A stretch of 64,000 nt of DNA from Acidobacteriota bacterium (GCA_003223645.1 QHVT01000024.1:25706-89705); one strand, 5' to 3'; counted from the stretch's first letter, positions 15,493 through 26,301 are shown. Notes: generated from the letters alone by a model not told the origin. Numbers and translations are program-made.

Positions 15493-18400
15493 ATGCGCAT
15501 AACGATCGTCCTCCTCCTCGTCCTCCTCTCGTTCTCCCTCTGTGCACAAACGCCCTATCTCGTCAAAGACATCAACACGACGTATTTGCCGTCGGCGAAA
15601 TCGTCGGCGCCTACGGAATTCACGGCATGGAACGGAAGGACGTATTTCGTCGCCACCACCGATGCGCCGGGAACGGAGCTGTGGAGCACCGATGGGACAA
15701 GCCAGGGCACGCGGATCGTAGCGGACATCATTCCCGGCAGCGCCAGCTCCAATCCGAGCTCTCTGACGGTCGTGAACGGAACGCTGCTCCTCACCGCACG
15801 CGACGTCGATCATGGAATCGAGCTCTGGACGACGGACGGAACCGCGGCCGGAACGCATCGCCTCCTCGATCTCAACCCCGGTCCCAACTCGGCGTCGCCG
15901 GGGTCGAGGATTCATTACAAGAACCGCATGCTGTTCAGCGCCGACGACGGAGTCTCCGGACGCGAGCTTTGGATCACGGATGGAACTGCAGCGGGTACTC
16001 GTCTGGTGCGCGATCTCGAGCCGGGAAACGCGTCGTCCTCGCCTACGTACTTCGCCCAACTCGGCGACACGGTGTATTTCTACGCCGCGGGCGCGATCTG
16101 GAAGACCGACGGTACCGACGCCGGCACGATCAAAGTCGTGACGATGACGGCGCGCAATTTCCGCGTGGTCGGCTCCCTGATTTTCCTTCAGGGTTTTACC
16201 GCGGCCACAGGCTGGGAGTTGTGGGTGAGCGACGGCACGGAAGCCGGCACGCGCATGGTGACGGAGATCGTGCCTGGGACCCGCGGAGGACTGACGACGA
16301 ACTATTCCTCGCTCGAATTCACGCGACTCGGCGATCGCCTGCTGTTTCCCGCGACGGATGACGCGCACGGCCGCGAGCTCTGGATCAGCGACGGAACCGC
16401 GGCCGGCACGCACATCCTCCGCGATCTGATTCCCGGTCCCAAAGGGATGTGGGACCATGATTTTGCATCGCTCACGACGCTGGGAAGCCGCGCATATTTC
16501 GCCGCCGCGGATCAAGAACACGGGAACGAGCTATGGGTCACGGACGGCACGGAAGGCGGGACGGCACTCTTCGTCGACTTCGTGCCGGGCGCCGCGTCTT
16601 CGTATCCATTCTTCGTCGCCGGCGGCGCGCAGCTCTATGTCGTCGCGGACGCGCGGCTGTGGGTGACCGACGGAACGACCGCCGGAACGCATGCCGTTCA
16701 AGGAGCCGACGGACCCCAGAACCCCGGGTCGCTCTGGCCGGTCGACGGGAAGCTCTACTTCGGCGGAGCCACTCCGCTGACGGGAACCGAGCCATGGGTT
16801 TCCGATGGAACGTCAGCGGGAACGCGGATGATCGCGAATCTCTCACCCGATCCTGTTCCTTCGTCGACGCCATCCCAGCTCACGGCGGCGCGCGATCTTC
16901 TGTTCTTCTATGCAACGCGCGGGAAAGTAACAAATCCGAATCAGCCCGAAACGACGTTGTGGAGATCGGATGGCACCGAGGCCGGAACGTTTCCCGTGGG
17001 GGACCCGGGAGGAACGAACACCGCGTTAACGGCCGTTGGCCCCTTCGTGTTTTTTCCTGACGGATACAACAGCACCAATTACCTTCTCAACGACGGAACG
17101 CCGGGAGGAACCAAATCGGCCGCTTATCTCCTGCCGCCTTTCGGCGGAGCGCCGGCCAGCGCGATTTATCCGTTCGGCGACGCGCTGTTCGTCAACGCCG
17201 GAAATTCGCTCTGGAAAACCGCGGCGGCGCTCAACGCTCCGGCCGTTCCACTCGGCTCTTTTTATCCGCACGACTTGATCGAAGTGGCGGGACAGTACGC
17301 CTTCTACGCCAGCATGGGCCAGCTCTATGACTACGGTCTATGGATGACGGACGGCACGACCGCCGGTACGCGGGCGGTCGTTCCAAGAGTCGAGGGCTTC
17401 AGCAACTACACCATTCTTACCAGTGCCGCGGGCAACATCTATTTCATCGCGGAGAAGCGCGATCAGCAGCCGCCGGCGTTGTGGAAGAGCGACGGCACCT
17501 TCGACGGTACGGTGAAAGTGAAGGACCTTCCCTTCGGCGACGTCTTGTGGGGGCCGCACTACGCTGCCGCCCAACGAAAGTTGTTTTTCGAATCCAATGG
17601 CAAGGTGTGGGTGAGCGACGGCACCGAGTCCGGAACGATGGAGCTCGTCAACGTCGGCGCGGAGCCATCGACGGAGATCACTGATTTCAAGGCCGCCGGC
17701 GATCGAGTCGTGTTCATCAAGCAGCATGACGTACCCGGCGGCTACGACTCTGAATTGTGGAGCAGCGATGGGACGCCGGCCGGCACTCGCGTCCTCAAAC
17801 AGCTCGGCGCGGTTCGTACGCAGTTGGGCAGCTTCGATGGAAACGCATATTTCGCGGCGCCCGATGACGTACACGGAACCGAATTGTGGGTGACGAACGG
17901 CACCGCCGAAGGCACGAAGATGGTCGCCGATCTGAACCCGGGAGCGGCGAGCTCCTCGCCGTACGGCTTCGCGAAGGTGCACAACACGCTGTACTTCAGC
18001 GCGCAGACGGAGACGGCGGGCATCGAGCTGTGGGCGCTGCCGCTGACCGAGCCGGTGCTGTCGGTCGCCGACACGCACGCGACCGAGGGAGACACGGGAA
18101 CGAGTGTTGCCCGCTTCGTCGTGTCGTTGAATCCCGCGTCGTCACAAAACGTCACGGTGAGCTATGCAACGGCCGATGGTGCCGCGCGCGCCGGCGAGGA
18201 CTACCAGGCGGCTGCCGGCACGCTGACGTTTTCCCCCGGCGAAACGGAGAAGACCATCGACGTCCGCGTCATCGGTGACACGGCGGTCGAAGACAATGAG
18301 AGCTTTCTCCTCGCGCTGCGCGACGCGAACGGCGCCCGGCTGGTGAAAGCCGCTGCCACCGGCGTCGTGACCGACGACGATCAGACAGCGGACGTCAGCA

Positions 18401-19548
18401 TCGTTCCTTCCTTCCTCAACTCCAGCTACCTCAGCGAGTCGGTCCTCGTTTCCAATGCCGGTCCGCGCGCAGCAACTAACATTAAGATCACGATGACGAC
18501 GACGTCCGATTACACGGGACAAAATTGCTGGACCTGTTCGATTCCGCAGCTCGCTGCAGGCAAGTCGGCACTCGCCGGCAGTCCGTACAGTTCGTCGGAT
18601 CAGGCTTACCGCAGTGCGATCGTCAGCGCGCAGGAGCGCGACCCGCAAACTTCGAACAACAGCGCCTCGTGGACGGTGAACAGCAGCCGGACAATTGCGA
18701 TGAATGCCGCGTATCTCACCACCGGGGCGACCGCAACCATCACGACAGAGCTTTACTCGGCCAATCCTACGATCACGATCTCCGATCCGACCGTGATCGC
18801 GGTTCCGCCTGCGGTCACGAAAGTGGACGAGCACTACGGCACATTCGACATTACTGCGCTCAAGCCCGGCACGTCCACGATTCGCGTCGAACCCATCACC
18901 GCGCCGCTCCTCGTCACGGTCGTTGCCCCGGGCACGACGCCGCGCTGGCCGGGTGCGGTCAATCTGTCGATCTCTTTCTCAGCGGCCAGGTTCGACCGGC
19001 CGGCCACAGTGACAGTGAAGCCCACCGGCCGCGCGCCGTTGACCGGAGCCTCCGCCACCGGAACGATTACCGTCACAGCCGCAGGGCAGGAGCTCGCGCG
19101 GCGGACCTTATCCGGCACCACTCCCAGCGAAATCGTCTTTCCCGTCTATCTGCCTTCGGTGGGGGCAAACGAATGGCGAATCGCGTATAGCGGCGATGCT
19201 GCGTTTCTGCCGCAGAGCACCGAGGGCTCGATCTTCATCAACAAAGGCAACGTCACTCTCACTGGCGGCCTCGAGGCGACGGGAACCGCGTACAAGCTGA
19301 CGGTCAACGCTGCTGGATCGCCTGCGGCTTCACCGACCGGCACGCTCGTAGTACTTCTCGGCTCGACGGAGCTCACGCGTGTTGCGCTGTCTTCATTGAA
19401 CGGCGGAACCTCCACCGCCCAAGCCACTCTCACCAATCTGCCCGCATCGCCGACGCTCACCGTGCAGTACCTCGGCGATGCGTTTTATAACGCCGGCTCG
19501 CAGCAGATCCGCGTCGTCACGCCGCGCCGCCACAGCGCGCGCCACTGA
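15493..19548 (+). CDS. Giant secreted ELWxTDG-repeat protein with Calx-beta domain (first of tandem pair)
   Basis: 1351 aa. Signal peptide (MRITIVLLLVLLSFSLCAQT). I count 16 ELWxTDGTxxGT-like motifs through about residue 850, spaced roughly 45-65 residues, consistent with a beta-propeller-like hyperrepeat. A Calx-beta domain follows (about 855-965; VSYATADGAARAGEDY), then a DUF11/CARDB-like region and Ig-like modules (GTSTIRVEP..., Big_3_5-like), ending VVTPRRHSARH. The C-terminal RRxSARH is shared with the downstream paralogue. Secreted or surface; ligand unknown. Calx-beta segments often bind calcium. Confidence 0.85.
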   Translation: MRITIVLLLVLLSFSLCAQTPYLVKDINTTYLPSAKSSAPTEFTAWNGRTYFVATTDAPGTELWSTDGTSQGTRIVADIIPGSASSNPSSLTVVNGTLLLTARDVDHGIELWTTDGTAAGTHRLLDLNPGPNSASPGSRIHYKNRMLFSADDGVSGRELWITDGTAAGTRLVRDLEPGNASSSPTYFAQLGDTVYFYAAGAIWKTDGTDAGTIKVVTMTARNFRVVGSLIFLQGFTAATGWELWVSDGTEAGTRMVTEIVPGTRGGLTTNYSSLEFTRLGDRLLFPATDDAHGRELWISDGTAAGTHILRDLIPGPKGMWDHDFASLTTLGSRAYFAAADQEHGNELWVTDGTEGGTALFVDFVPGAASSYPFFVAGGAQLYVVADARLWVTDGTTAGTHAVQGADGPQNPGSLWPVDGKLYFGGATPLTGTEPWVSDGTSAGTRMIANLSPDPVPSSTPSQLTAARDLLFFYATRGKVTNPNQPETTLWRSDGTEAGTFPVGDPGGTNTALTAVGPFVFFPDGYNSTNYLLNDGTPGGTKSAAYLLPPFGGAPASAIYPFGDALFVNAGNSLWKTAAALNAPAVPLGSFYPHDLIEVAGQYAFYASMGQLYDYGLWMTDGTTAGTRAVVPRVEGFSNYTILTSAAGNIYFIAEKRDQQPPALWKSDGTFDGTVKVKDLPFGDVLWGPHYAAAQRKLFFESNGKVWVSDGTESGTMELVNVGAEPSTEITDFKAAGDRVVFIKQHDVPGGYDSELWSSDGTPAGTRVLKQLGAVRTQLGSFDGNAYFAAPDDVHGTELWVTNGTAEGTKMVADLNPGAASSSPYGFAKVHNTLYFSAQTETAGIELWALPLTEPVLSVADTHATEGDTGTSVARFVVSLNPASSQNVTVSYATADGAARAGEDYQAAAGTLTFSPGETEKTIDVRVIGDTAVEDNESFLLALRDANGARLVKAAATGVVTDDDQTADVSIVPSFLNSSYLSESVLVSNAGPRAATNIKITMTTTSDYTGQNCWTCSIPQLAAGKSALAGSPYSSSDQAYRSAIVSAQERDPQTSNNSASWTVNSSRTIAMNAAYLTTGATATITTELYSANPTITISDPTVIAVPPAVTKVDEHYGTFDITALKPGTSTIRVEPITAPLLVTVVAPGTTPRWPGAVNLSISFSAARFDRPATVTVKPTGRAPLTGASATGTITVTAAGQELARRTLSGTTPSEIVFPVYLPSVGANEWRIAYSGDAAFLPQSTEGSIFINKGNVTLTGGLEATGTAYKLTVNAAGSPAASPTGTLVVLLGSTELTRVALSSLNGGTSTAQATLTNLPASPTLTVQYLGDAFYNAGSQQIRVVTPRRHSARH

Positions 19549-19555
19549 GCCCTCC

Positions 19556-22500
19556 ATGAAAAAAATCGTCCTCGCACTCTTCGCCTCGTTCCTTGCACCG
19601 TTCGCGCTGTACGCGCAGACCGCGCAGCTCGTGAAAGACATCAACACGATCCGGAACGCCGCCCCCTCGTCGTCAGGCCCAAGCGATTTCATCCGCTATG
19701 GCTCGCGCATCGTGTTCGCGGCGTGGACGTCCACATCCGGACGGGAACTGTGGACGACCGATGGAACGGCGGCCGGCACGTCGCAACTCGCCGACATCTA
19801 TCCCGGCCAGAATTCGTCACTACCGTCGCGATTCACGATCGTCAACGGCACGCTGATTTTCAACGCATTCGACAGCCGCGGCACGGAGCTGTGGATGAGC
19901 GACGGCACGACCGCCGGCACTCGACTCATGGCCGACATCTCCACCGGCTCGTCGAATCCCGGTGACCGGATCGTCTACCACGGCAAGATGCTTTTCTCCG
20001 CATTCGAGCCGGTGAACGGCAGGGAGCTCTGGATCACCGACGGCACGCCGGGCGGAACGCGGCTCCTTCGCGACCTCAAAGCGGGAACGGCCAGCTCCGA
20101 ACCGCAATCGTTCGTCCAACTCGGCGACTCGGTCTATTTCGCCACCACCGATGCGCTGTGGAAGACCGACGGCACGGAGGCCGGCACGGTCGTCGTGAAA
20201 TCGGTTGCCCGTCCGAGAAATCTCCTCGTCGCTGGCTCGCGCATTTTCTTCGTCGGATTGACGCAGCAGACAGGCGATGAGCCGTGGGTGAGCGATGGCA
20301 CCGAGGCGGGAACATTCATGCTCGCGGACATCCGGCCGGGCTCTCAGAGCTCGATGCCATTCTCCGCGCAAATGGCGACGGCGTTGGGAAACCGTGTCCT
20401 GTTCGCTGCGGAGGACGAGGAACACGGTCTCGAGCCGTGGATCAGCGACGGAACGTCCGCCGGAACGCGGATGATTCGCGACATCGTTCCAGGGTCCGTT
20501 GGCTCGATCTACTTTCCTGTGTACGCCGTGATCGGCGGCAACGCGTTTTACACTGCCATGACGCCGTCGACGGGATATGAGCTTTGGAAAACCGACGGCA
20601 CGGATGCTGGAACGCAACTCGTCCGCGACATCCGGCCGGGAAAGGACAACAGTTCTCCGGCTTCGTTCACAGTGGCCGGCAACAGGCTTTTCTTTTCGGC
20701 TTCCGACGGAAAACTCGCCACGATGTGGGTGACGGATGGCACGGAAGCCGGCACGCATGAGGTGAAAACCACACAGCCGCGGCCGGCGGTCGCAGGGCCG
20801 CCCGCCTTCATCGACGGCGTTCTCTATTTTGGCGGCAGTCGTCCGCTCGAAGGGGACGAGCTTTGGAAATCGGACGGCACAGACGCGGGCACGTCGATGG
20901 TCCTCAACATCGCGCCGGATCCGGCGCCGTCATCGGAACCCGAGAATCTCGTCGCCGCCGGAGACTGGCTCTACTTCGATGCCTGGGAAGGTCTGGACGG
21001 CTTTCCCACGGACATAGGATCACGCTCGCTCTGGCGAACGGATGGAACACCGGAAGGCACGCTGAAAGTACTGGAACCGCTCACGTACGGTTCGCGTCAA
21101 TCCGTCGGCCATTCGTTGTTCTTCTCCCGAGACAACAAACTCTGGCAAAGCGACGGTACGCCTGAAACCACAATGCCGGCCGCGGCGTTTGCGAGCCGCT
21201 TTCCGGGCACGCCGGGGATTGTCTCCGTGCTCGGTGACACGATCATCGCCGGGGCCGGGAACCAGTTGTACGCGGCGCCGTTGGGCTCCAACGCACCGGC
21301 AACCGCGCTCGGTCCCGGGGGCTATGCGTACTCCGAGATCGCCGGACGCCTCTTCTTCATTACGGGAGATTTCGCCAAAGTGCTGCGAGTGACTGACGGA
21401 ACACCCGGCGGGACGTTCAACGTCGTCTCCAGTCTTCCCGAAAACGTCAACTTCATCGGGGGCATGGGCGGTCACGGGTATTTCACCTCGTACGCTACCG
21501 GCGTCGGTCCCGAGAAGCTGTGGAGGACGGACGGAACGCACGACGGCACGGTCGTGGTGCGGACGGGCGTCGGCAGCAACTTCGTCGCGGCGGAGACGAA
21601 ACTCTTCTTCATCCTGAACAATCAACTGTGGGTCACCGACGGCACGGACGCCGGAACGCTCGCCCTTCCGGCGACACCGTACACCGGAGGTTTCTCCGTG
21701 GTAATGGTCGCAGTCGGCGATCGCATCGTGTTCCTCGTCAACAACACGGCGACCGGACTCGAGCCGTGGGTCAGTGACGGAACGGTGGAAGGTACGCATC
21801 TCCTGCGCGACATCAATCCCGGCACCGCCGGATCCAACGCGTCTGCGCTCATCAGCGTCGACGGCAGCGTCTACATGAGCGCAGCCGACGATACGCACGG
21901 CACCGAGCTGTGGGTGACGGACGGCACGACGGAGGGAACGCGGCTCGCGGCGGATGTGGAGCCGGGAACGGCCGGCAGCTTTCCGCAAAAGCTCGCTCGT
22001 GCGGGCGACCGGCTGTACTTCGTTGCGATCACCACGGCTGCCGGGAAGGAGCTCTGGTCGCTCACGCTTCCGCCTCACCTCACGATGCAGGACGTTCGCA
22101 TCGCGGAGAACGACTCCGGTACGACGACCGCGCATTTCACTGCAACGCTCTCCGCGCCGCTCACGCGAACCGTGACGGTGGACTACGCAACCGCCGACGG
22201 CACCGCGAGCGCCGGCAGCGACTACGACGCGACGTCGGGAACGCTCACGTTCAATCCGGGCGAGACGTCGAAGAGCTTCGACGTCGTCGTGCGCGGCGAT
22301 GCGACACCCGAGGGCGAAGAGACGTTCTTCGTGAAGCTTCGAAATGCGAACGCGCCGCTCGCGCGATCCTCGGCGTTCGCGATCATTCAGGACAACGATC
22401 GTGCCGCCGACCTCGGCCTGACACTCGATTACTCGATCTTCGATTCTTACACCGTGAGGGTCAAGGCGGCGAATCAAGGGCCGAATACGGCAACCAACAT

Positions 22501-23593
22501 CAAGCCGCTCGTGACCAGGACTCCCTACGACGGCTCGAGCGACGGTTGTTGTCCGACCGCCGTTCGCGACGTCGAGCCCGGTGTCGCGCCGGTGACTGTC
22601 GTCGAGCACCGCGATTTCGGGTATCAGCAATACTTCACCGCGACCGCGAGCGCACGGGAGCGTGATCCGAATCCGTCCAACAACCGAGTCTCCTGGACGA
22701 ACAACAGTAACGTGTCGATGGACGCGCTCTACTTGACTCCGGGAGCGCAGGCGAACATCTGGATACAGACTCCGTTCAACACAACGTCGGTGAGCGTGGA
22801 GTCGTCCAATCCCGCAGTGCTTTCCGTTCCTGCCACGGTCGCGATTGCGTCAGGACAAAAAGTGGTGAGCTTCATCGCCCGCGGGCTGAGCGCCGGAAGC
22901 GCGACCATCCGCATCTACACACCGGCCAACACGTGGGGGACGCTCAAGGTGGACGTCGTCGCGCCCGGATCGAAACCGCGCTGGCCGGGCGCGATCCGTC
23001 CATCCTCGAGCGATTTCACCCTTGGCTACGACAAGCCGTCCATCATGACGATCTATACGATTGCGACCGCCCCGGACAACGGGCGCACGGCGACGGGGCA
23101 GGTCACGATTACCGCGAACGGTCATGTCGCCGGCAGCGGAACGCTGCCCGCGACTCCCGATCCGTACGGATTGAAGGTTCCGTTCTATCTCGCCGACATC
23201 GGCACGAATGCGATCACCGTCGATTACTCCGGCGATGAAAACTTTCTGCCGTCGCAGCTCTCATGGAACATGATCGCGACACGCGGAGTCGTCACCATCA
23301 CCGACAACGCGTCGCCGGCCGGCGCGAATGCGACGCTTCATCTCGTCGTCACCGGCTCACCGATGGCGAGTCCGTCCGGCACGATCAAAGTGAGCGAGGC
23401 CGGCATCATCGCGCCGATTCAAACAACGCTCGCGAGCAATGCGTCAGGCGTTGCAACAGCCGACATCGTGCTGCCGAACGTCGCCTCGAGCACGCACACA
23501 CTGCTCATCGAATACTCCGGCGACACCCGATACATGCCGTCGACGCAAAGCACGCGATTGATTCCTCCGCGCAGACGGTCCGCGCGGCACTAG
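19556..23593 (+). CDS. Giant secreted ELWxTDG-repeat protein with Calx-beta domain (second of tandem pair)
   Basis: 1345 aa from the ATG at 19556, which begins a clear signal peptide (MKKIVLALFASFLAPFALYA); 26 codons of open frame upstream belong to the previous gene's 3' end. Same architecture as its neighbour: LVKDINT after the signal peptide, 16 ELWxTDG-type motifs, Calx-beta (VDYATADGTASAGSDYDATS), CARDB/DUF11-like and Ig-like modules, and the tail LIPPRRRSARH. Only 7 bp separates the genes, so they arose by tandem duplication and are probably co-transcribed. The stop TAG is the first three bases of repeat G. Confidence 0.85.
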   Translation: MKKIVLALFASFLAPFALYAQTAQLVKDINTIRNAAPSSSGPSDFIRYGSRIVFAAWTSTSGRELWTTDGTAAGTSQLADIYPGQNSSLPSRFTIVNGTLIFNAFDSRGTELWMSDGTTAGTRLMADISTGSSNPGDRIVYHGKMLFSAFEPVNGRELWITDGTPGGTRLLRDLKAGTASSEPQSFVQLGDSVYFATTDALWKTDGTEAGTVVVKSVARPRNLLVAGSRIFFVGLTQQTGDEPWVSDGTEAGTFMLADIRPGSQSSMPFSAQMATALGNRVLFAAEDEEHGLEPWISDGTSAGTRMIRDIVPGSVGSIYFPVYAVIGGNAFYTAMTPSTGYELWKTDGTDAGTQLVRDIRPGKDNSSPASFTVAGNRLFFSASDGKLATMWVTDGTEAGTHEVKTTQPRPAVAGPPAFIDGVLYFGGSRPLEGDELWKSDGTDAGTSMVLNIAPDPAPSSEPENLVAAGDWLYFDAWEGLDGFPTDIGSRSLWRTDGTPEGTLKVLEPLTYGSRQSVGHSLFFSRDNKLWQSDGTPETTMPAAAFASRFPGTPGIVSVLGDTIIAGAGNQLYAAPLGSNAPATALGPGGYAYSEIAGRLFFITGDFAKVLRVTDGTPGGTFNVVSSLPENVNFIGGMGGHGYFTSYATGVGPEKLWRTDGTHDGTVVVRTGVGSNFVAAETKLFFILNNQLWVTDGTDAGTLALPATPYTGGFSVVMVAVGDRIVFLVNNTATGLEPWVSDGTVEGTHLLRDINPGTAGSNASALISVDGSVYMSAADDTHGTELWVTDGTTEGTRLAADVEPGTAGSFPQKLARAGDRLYFVAITTAAGKELWSLTLPPHLTMQDVRIAENDSGTTTAHFTATLSAPLTRTVTVDYATADGTASAGSDYDATSGTLTFNPGETSKSFDVVVRGDATPEGEETFFVKLRNANAPLARSSAFAIIQDNDRAADLGLTLDYSIFDSYTVRVKAANQGPNTATNIKPLVTRTPYDGSSDGCCPTAVRDVEPGVAPVTVVEHRDFGYQQYFTATASARERDPNPSNNRVSWTNNSNVSMDALYLTPGAQANIWIQTPFNTTSVSVESSNPAVLSVPATVAIASGQKVVSFIARGLSAGSATIRIYTPANTWGTLKVDVVAPGSKPRWPGAIRPSSSDFTLGYDKPSIMTIYTIATAPDNGRTATGQVTITANGHVAGSGTLPATPDPYGLKVPFYLADIGTNAITVDYSGDENFLPSQLSWNMIATRGVVTITDNASPAGANATLHLVVTGSPMASPSGTIKVSEAGIIAPIQTTLASNASGVATADIVLPNVASSTHTLLIEYSGDTRYMPSTQSTRLIPPRRRSARH

Positions 23594-23714
23594 GAGTCTC
23601 CGGGTCTCCGAGTCTCCTGGTCTCCCAGGAGGCCTCAACCCCACCGCCGTAACCGGCACGGGTGGGCGGAGGTCTCCTCTGAGACTATGCGACTTTGCGA
23701 CTATGCGACTAATC
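23591..23714. repeat. Repeat G: GAGTCTCC / GAGACT tandem-unit element
   Basis: TAGGAGTCTCCGGGTCTCC opens a run of GTCTCC units, followed after a middle segment by GGTCTCCTCTGAGACTATG and GACTATGCGACTTTGCGACT units. The two sides are partly complementary. It starts at the stop codon of the preceding gene. The remaining bases to 23802 hold only the ribosome site of the pyrophosphatase gene. Confidence 0.6.
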
Positions 23715-23802
23715 CTCTACAATCCGCCCGCCCAAAGGACCCGCAGCCATGGGAGAGCCCTCTCCCGTTCGGGTCTGGTTTCAAACCCAACACGGAGGAA
23801 TC

Positions 23803-26301
23803 ATGAAGTCCTGGTATACGCGCGTTCTGCTCGTCGCGCTGATCGGTATCCTCGCATTCGGCGCCGTCGCCGTCGCGCAGGAGCCTCACCCATCGAGCGT
23901 GCCGGCGACGGCCGCGCAGGAATCGAAGCTGGCCGGCGCGCCGGAAGAGGCGAAGTCGGAAGCGAGTCTGGTGCTGCCGGATCTCGGCAGCGTTCAGTTC
24001 TTAGGCATGCCCGGCAACCGCCTGCTCATCGGCGGCCTGGTGGTCTGCGTTCTCGGCCTGCTCTTCGGCCTCGTGATGTACATGCAGCTCAAGAACCTGC
24101 CGGTGCATCGCTCGATGCGCGAGATCTCGGAGCTGATCTACGAGACCTGCAAGACCTATCTCGTCACGCAGGGCAAATTCATCCTGCTGCTGGAAGTCTT
24201 CATCGGCGCGATCATGGTCGTTTACTTCGGCGTGCTGCGTCACTTCGACGCGCTGCGCGTGGCGATCATTCTCATGGCCAGCCTCGTCGGCATCGCCGGC
24301 AGCTACGGCGTCGCATGGTTCGGCATCCGCATCAACACGTTCGCGAACTCGCGCACCGCATTCGCGTCGCTGCGCGGCAAGCCGTTCCCGACGTACTCGA
24401 TTCCGCTGCGCGCCGGCATGTCGATCGGCATGCTGCTGATCTCGACCGAGCTCGTGATCATGCTGATGATCCTGCTCTTCGTGCCGCGCGACTATGCCGG
24501 CCCGGTGTTCATCGGCTTCGCGATCGGCGAGTCCCTTGGCGCCGCGGCGCTGCGCATCGCCGGCGGCATCTTCACGAAGATCGCCGACATCGGATCCGAC
24601 CTGATGAAGATCGTCTTCAACATCAAGGAAGACGACGCGCGCAACCCCGGCGTCATCGCCGACTGCGTCGGCGACAATGCCGGCGACTCGGTCGGTCCTA
24701 CCGCCGATGGTTTCGAGACCTACGGCGTCACCGGCGTCGCGCTCATCACGTTCATCCTCCTCGCGGTCACGAATCCCTCCGTGCAGGTCCAACTGCTGGT
24801 GTGGATCTTCGCGATGCGCGTTCTGATGATCATCACCTCCGCGGTGTCGTACTTCCTCAACGAAGCGGTTGCCAAGGCGCGCTTCGGCAACGCCGACAAG
24901 ATGAACTTCGAGTCGCCGCTGACGTCACTCGTCTGGCTGACCTCCATCCTCTCGGTCGGCGTCACGTTCGTGGTCTCGAAGCTGATGATCCCGAGTCTCG
25001 GCGGCGACACGACGATGTGGTGGAAGCTCTCGTCGATCATCACCTGCGGCACTCTCGCCGGCGCGATCATCCCCGAGCTGGTGAAAGTGTTCACCTCGAC
25101 CGAGTCGCGCCACGTGCGCGAGGTCGTCACCGCGTCGCGTGAAGGCGGCGCGTCGCTCAACATCCTCTCCGGCTTCATCGCCGGAAACTTTTCCGCCTAC
25201 TGGATGGGACTCGCCATCGCGGGCCTCATGGGCATCGCGGCGTGGATCAGCGGCATGTTCCCGACCGGCACCGCCGCGCTGATGATCGCGCCCGCGATCT
25301 TCGCGTTCGGTCTCGTCGCCTTCGGCTTCCTGGGCATGGGCCCGGTGACGATCGCCGTCGACTCCTACGGCCCGGTCACGGACAACGCGCAGTCGGTGTA
25401 CGAGCTCTCGACGATCGAAACGCTGCCCGGAATCGACGCCGAGGTCGAGCGCGACTTCGGATTCAAACCGGCGTGGGACAAGGGGAAGGATTTCCTCGAA
25501 GAGAACGACGGCGCGGGCAACACGTTCAAGGCGACGGCGAAGCCGGTACTCATCGGCACCGCGGTCGTCGGCGCGACGACGATGATCTTCGCGATCATCG
25601 TGATGCTGACGAACAAGCTCACCACCGACATCGACAAGCTCTCGCTCCTCCACCCGCCGTTCCTCCTCGGACTCGTCGTCGGCGGCGCGGTGATCTACTG
25701 GTTCACTGGCGCGGCGACGCAGGCCGTGTCGACCGGCGCGTATCGCGCGGTCGAGTTCATCAAGGCCAACATCAAGCTCGACAGCGGCGCGACGAAAGCG
25801 TCGGTCGAAGACTCGAAGAAAGTCGTCGAGATCTGCACGCAGTACGCGCAGAAGGGCATGCTCAACATCTTCCTGACGGTGTTCTTCTCGACGCTCGCAT
25901 TCGCCTGCTTCGAGCCGTTCTTCTTCATCGGCTACCTCATCTCCATCGCGCTCTTCGGTCTCTACCAGGCCATCTTCATGGCCAACGCCGGCGGCGCGTG
26001 GGACAACGCGAAGAAGATCGTCGAGGTCGAGCTGAAAATGAAGGGCACGCCGCTGCACGCGGCGGTGGTCGTCGGCGACACGGTCGGCGATCCGTTCAAG
26101 GACACGTCATCCGTCGCGATGAACCCGGTCATCAAATTCACGACGCTCTTCGGCCTCCTCGCCGTCGAGCTCGCGGTCGAGATGACGAAGGCGGGACAGG
26201 GCGGACTCACGCGGATCCTCTCCGCGATTTTCCTCCTCATCGCGATGGTGTTCGTCTATCGCTCGTTCTACGCGATGCGCATCGGCTCGGCCGAGGCGTA
26301 A
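23803..26301 (+). CDS. hppA: Membrane-bound ion-translocating pyrophosphatase
   Basis: 832 aa from the ATG at 23803, which follows GGAGGAATC; the ORF extends 18 codons upstream without support. Around 15 membrane segments. Catalytic loop residues are in place but with a variant sequence: ADIGSDLMKIVFNIKEDD, then IADCVGDNAGDSVGPTADGF, where most H+-pyrophosphatases have DVGADLVGKVE. The cation-dependence position (GNTxKA rather than GNTxAA) carries Lys in GNTFKATAK, the mark of K+-independent enzymes. It hydrolyses pyrophosphate to pump H+ (or Na+) across the inner membrane. A signal-like N-terminus and Ala-rich segment (about 1-60) make it longer than usual. Confidence 0.92.
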   Translation: MKSWYTRVLLVALIGILAFGAVAVAQEPHPSSVPATAAQESKLAGAPEEAKSEASLVLPDLGSVQFLGMPGNRLLIGGLVVCVLGLLFGLVMYMQLKNLPVHRSMREISELIYETCKTYLVTQGKFILLLEVFIGAIMVVYFGVLRHFDALRVAIILMASLVGIAGSYGVAWFGIRINTFANSRTAFASLRGKPFPTYSIPLRAGMSIGMLLISTELVIMLMILLFVPRDYAGPVFIGFAIGESLGAAALRIAGGIFTKIADIGSDLMKIVFNIKEDDARNPGVIADCVGDNAGDSVGPTADGFETYGVTGVALITFILLAVTNPSVQVQLLVWIFAMRVLMIITSAVSYFLNEAVAKARFGNADKMNFESPLTSLVWLTSILSVGVTFVVSKLMIPSLGGDTTMWWKLSSIITCGTLAGAIIPELVKVFTSTESRHVREVVTASREGGASLNILSGFIAGNFSAYWMGLAIAGLMGIAAWISGMFPTGTAALMIAPAIFAFGLVAFGFLGMGPVTIAVDSYGPVTDNAQSVYELSTIETLPGIDAEVERDFGFKPAWDKGKDFLEENDGAGNTFKATAKPVLIGTAVVGATTMIFAIIVMLTNKLTTDIDKLSLLHPPFLLGLVVGGAVIYWFTGAATQAVSTGAYRAVEFIKANIKLDSGATKASVEDSKKVVEICTQYAQKGMLNIFLTVFFSTLAFACFEPFFFIGYLISIALFGLYQAIFMANAGGAWDNAKKIVEVELKMKGTPLHAAVVVGDTVGDPFKDTSSVAMNPVIKFTTLFGLLAVELAVEMTKAGQGGLTRILSAIFLLIAMVFVYRSFYAMRIGSAEA

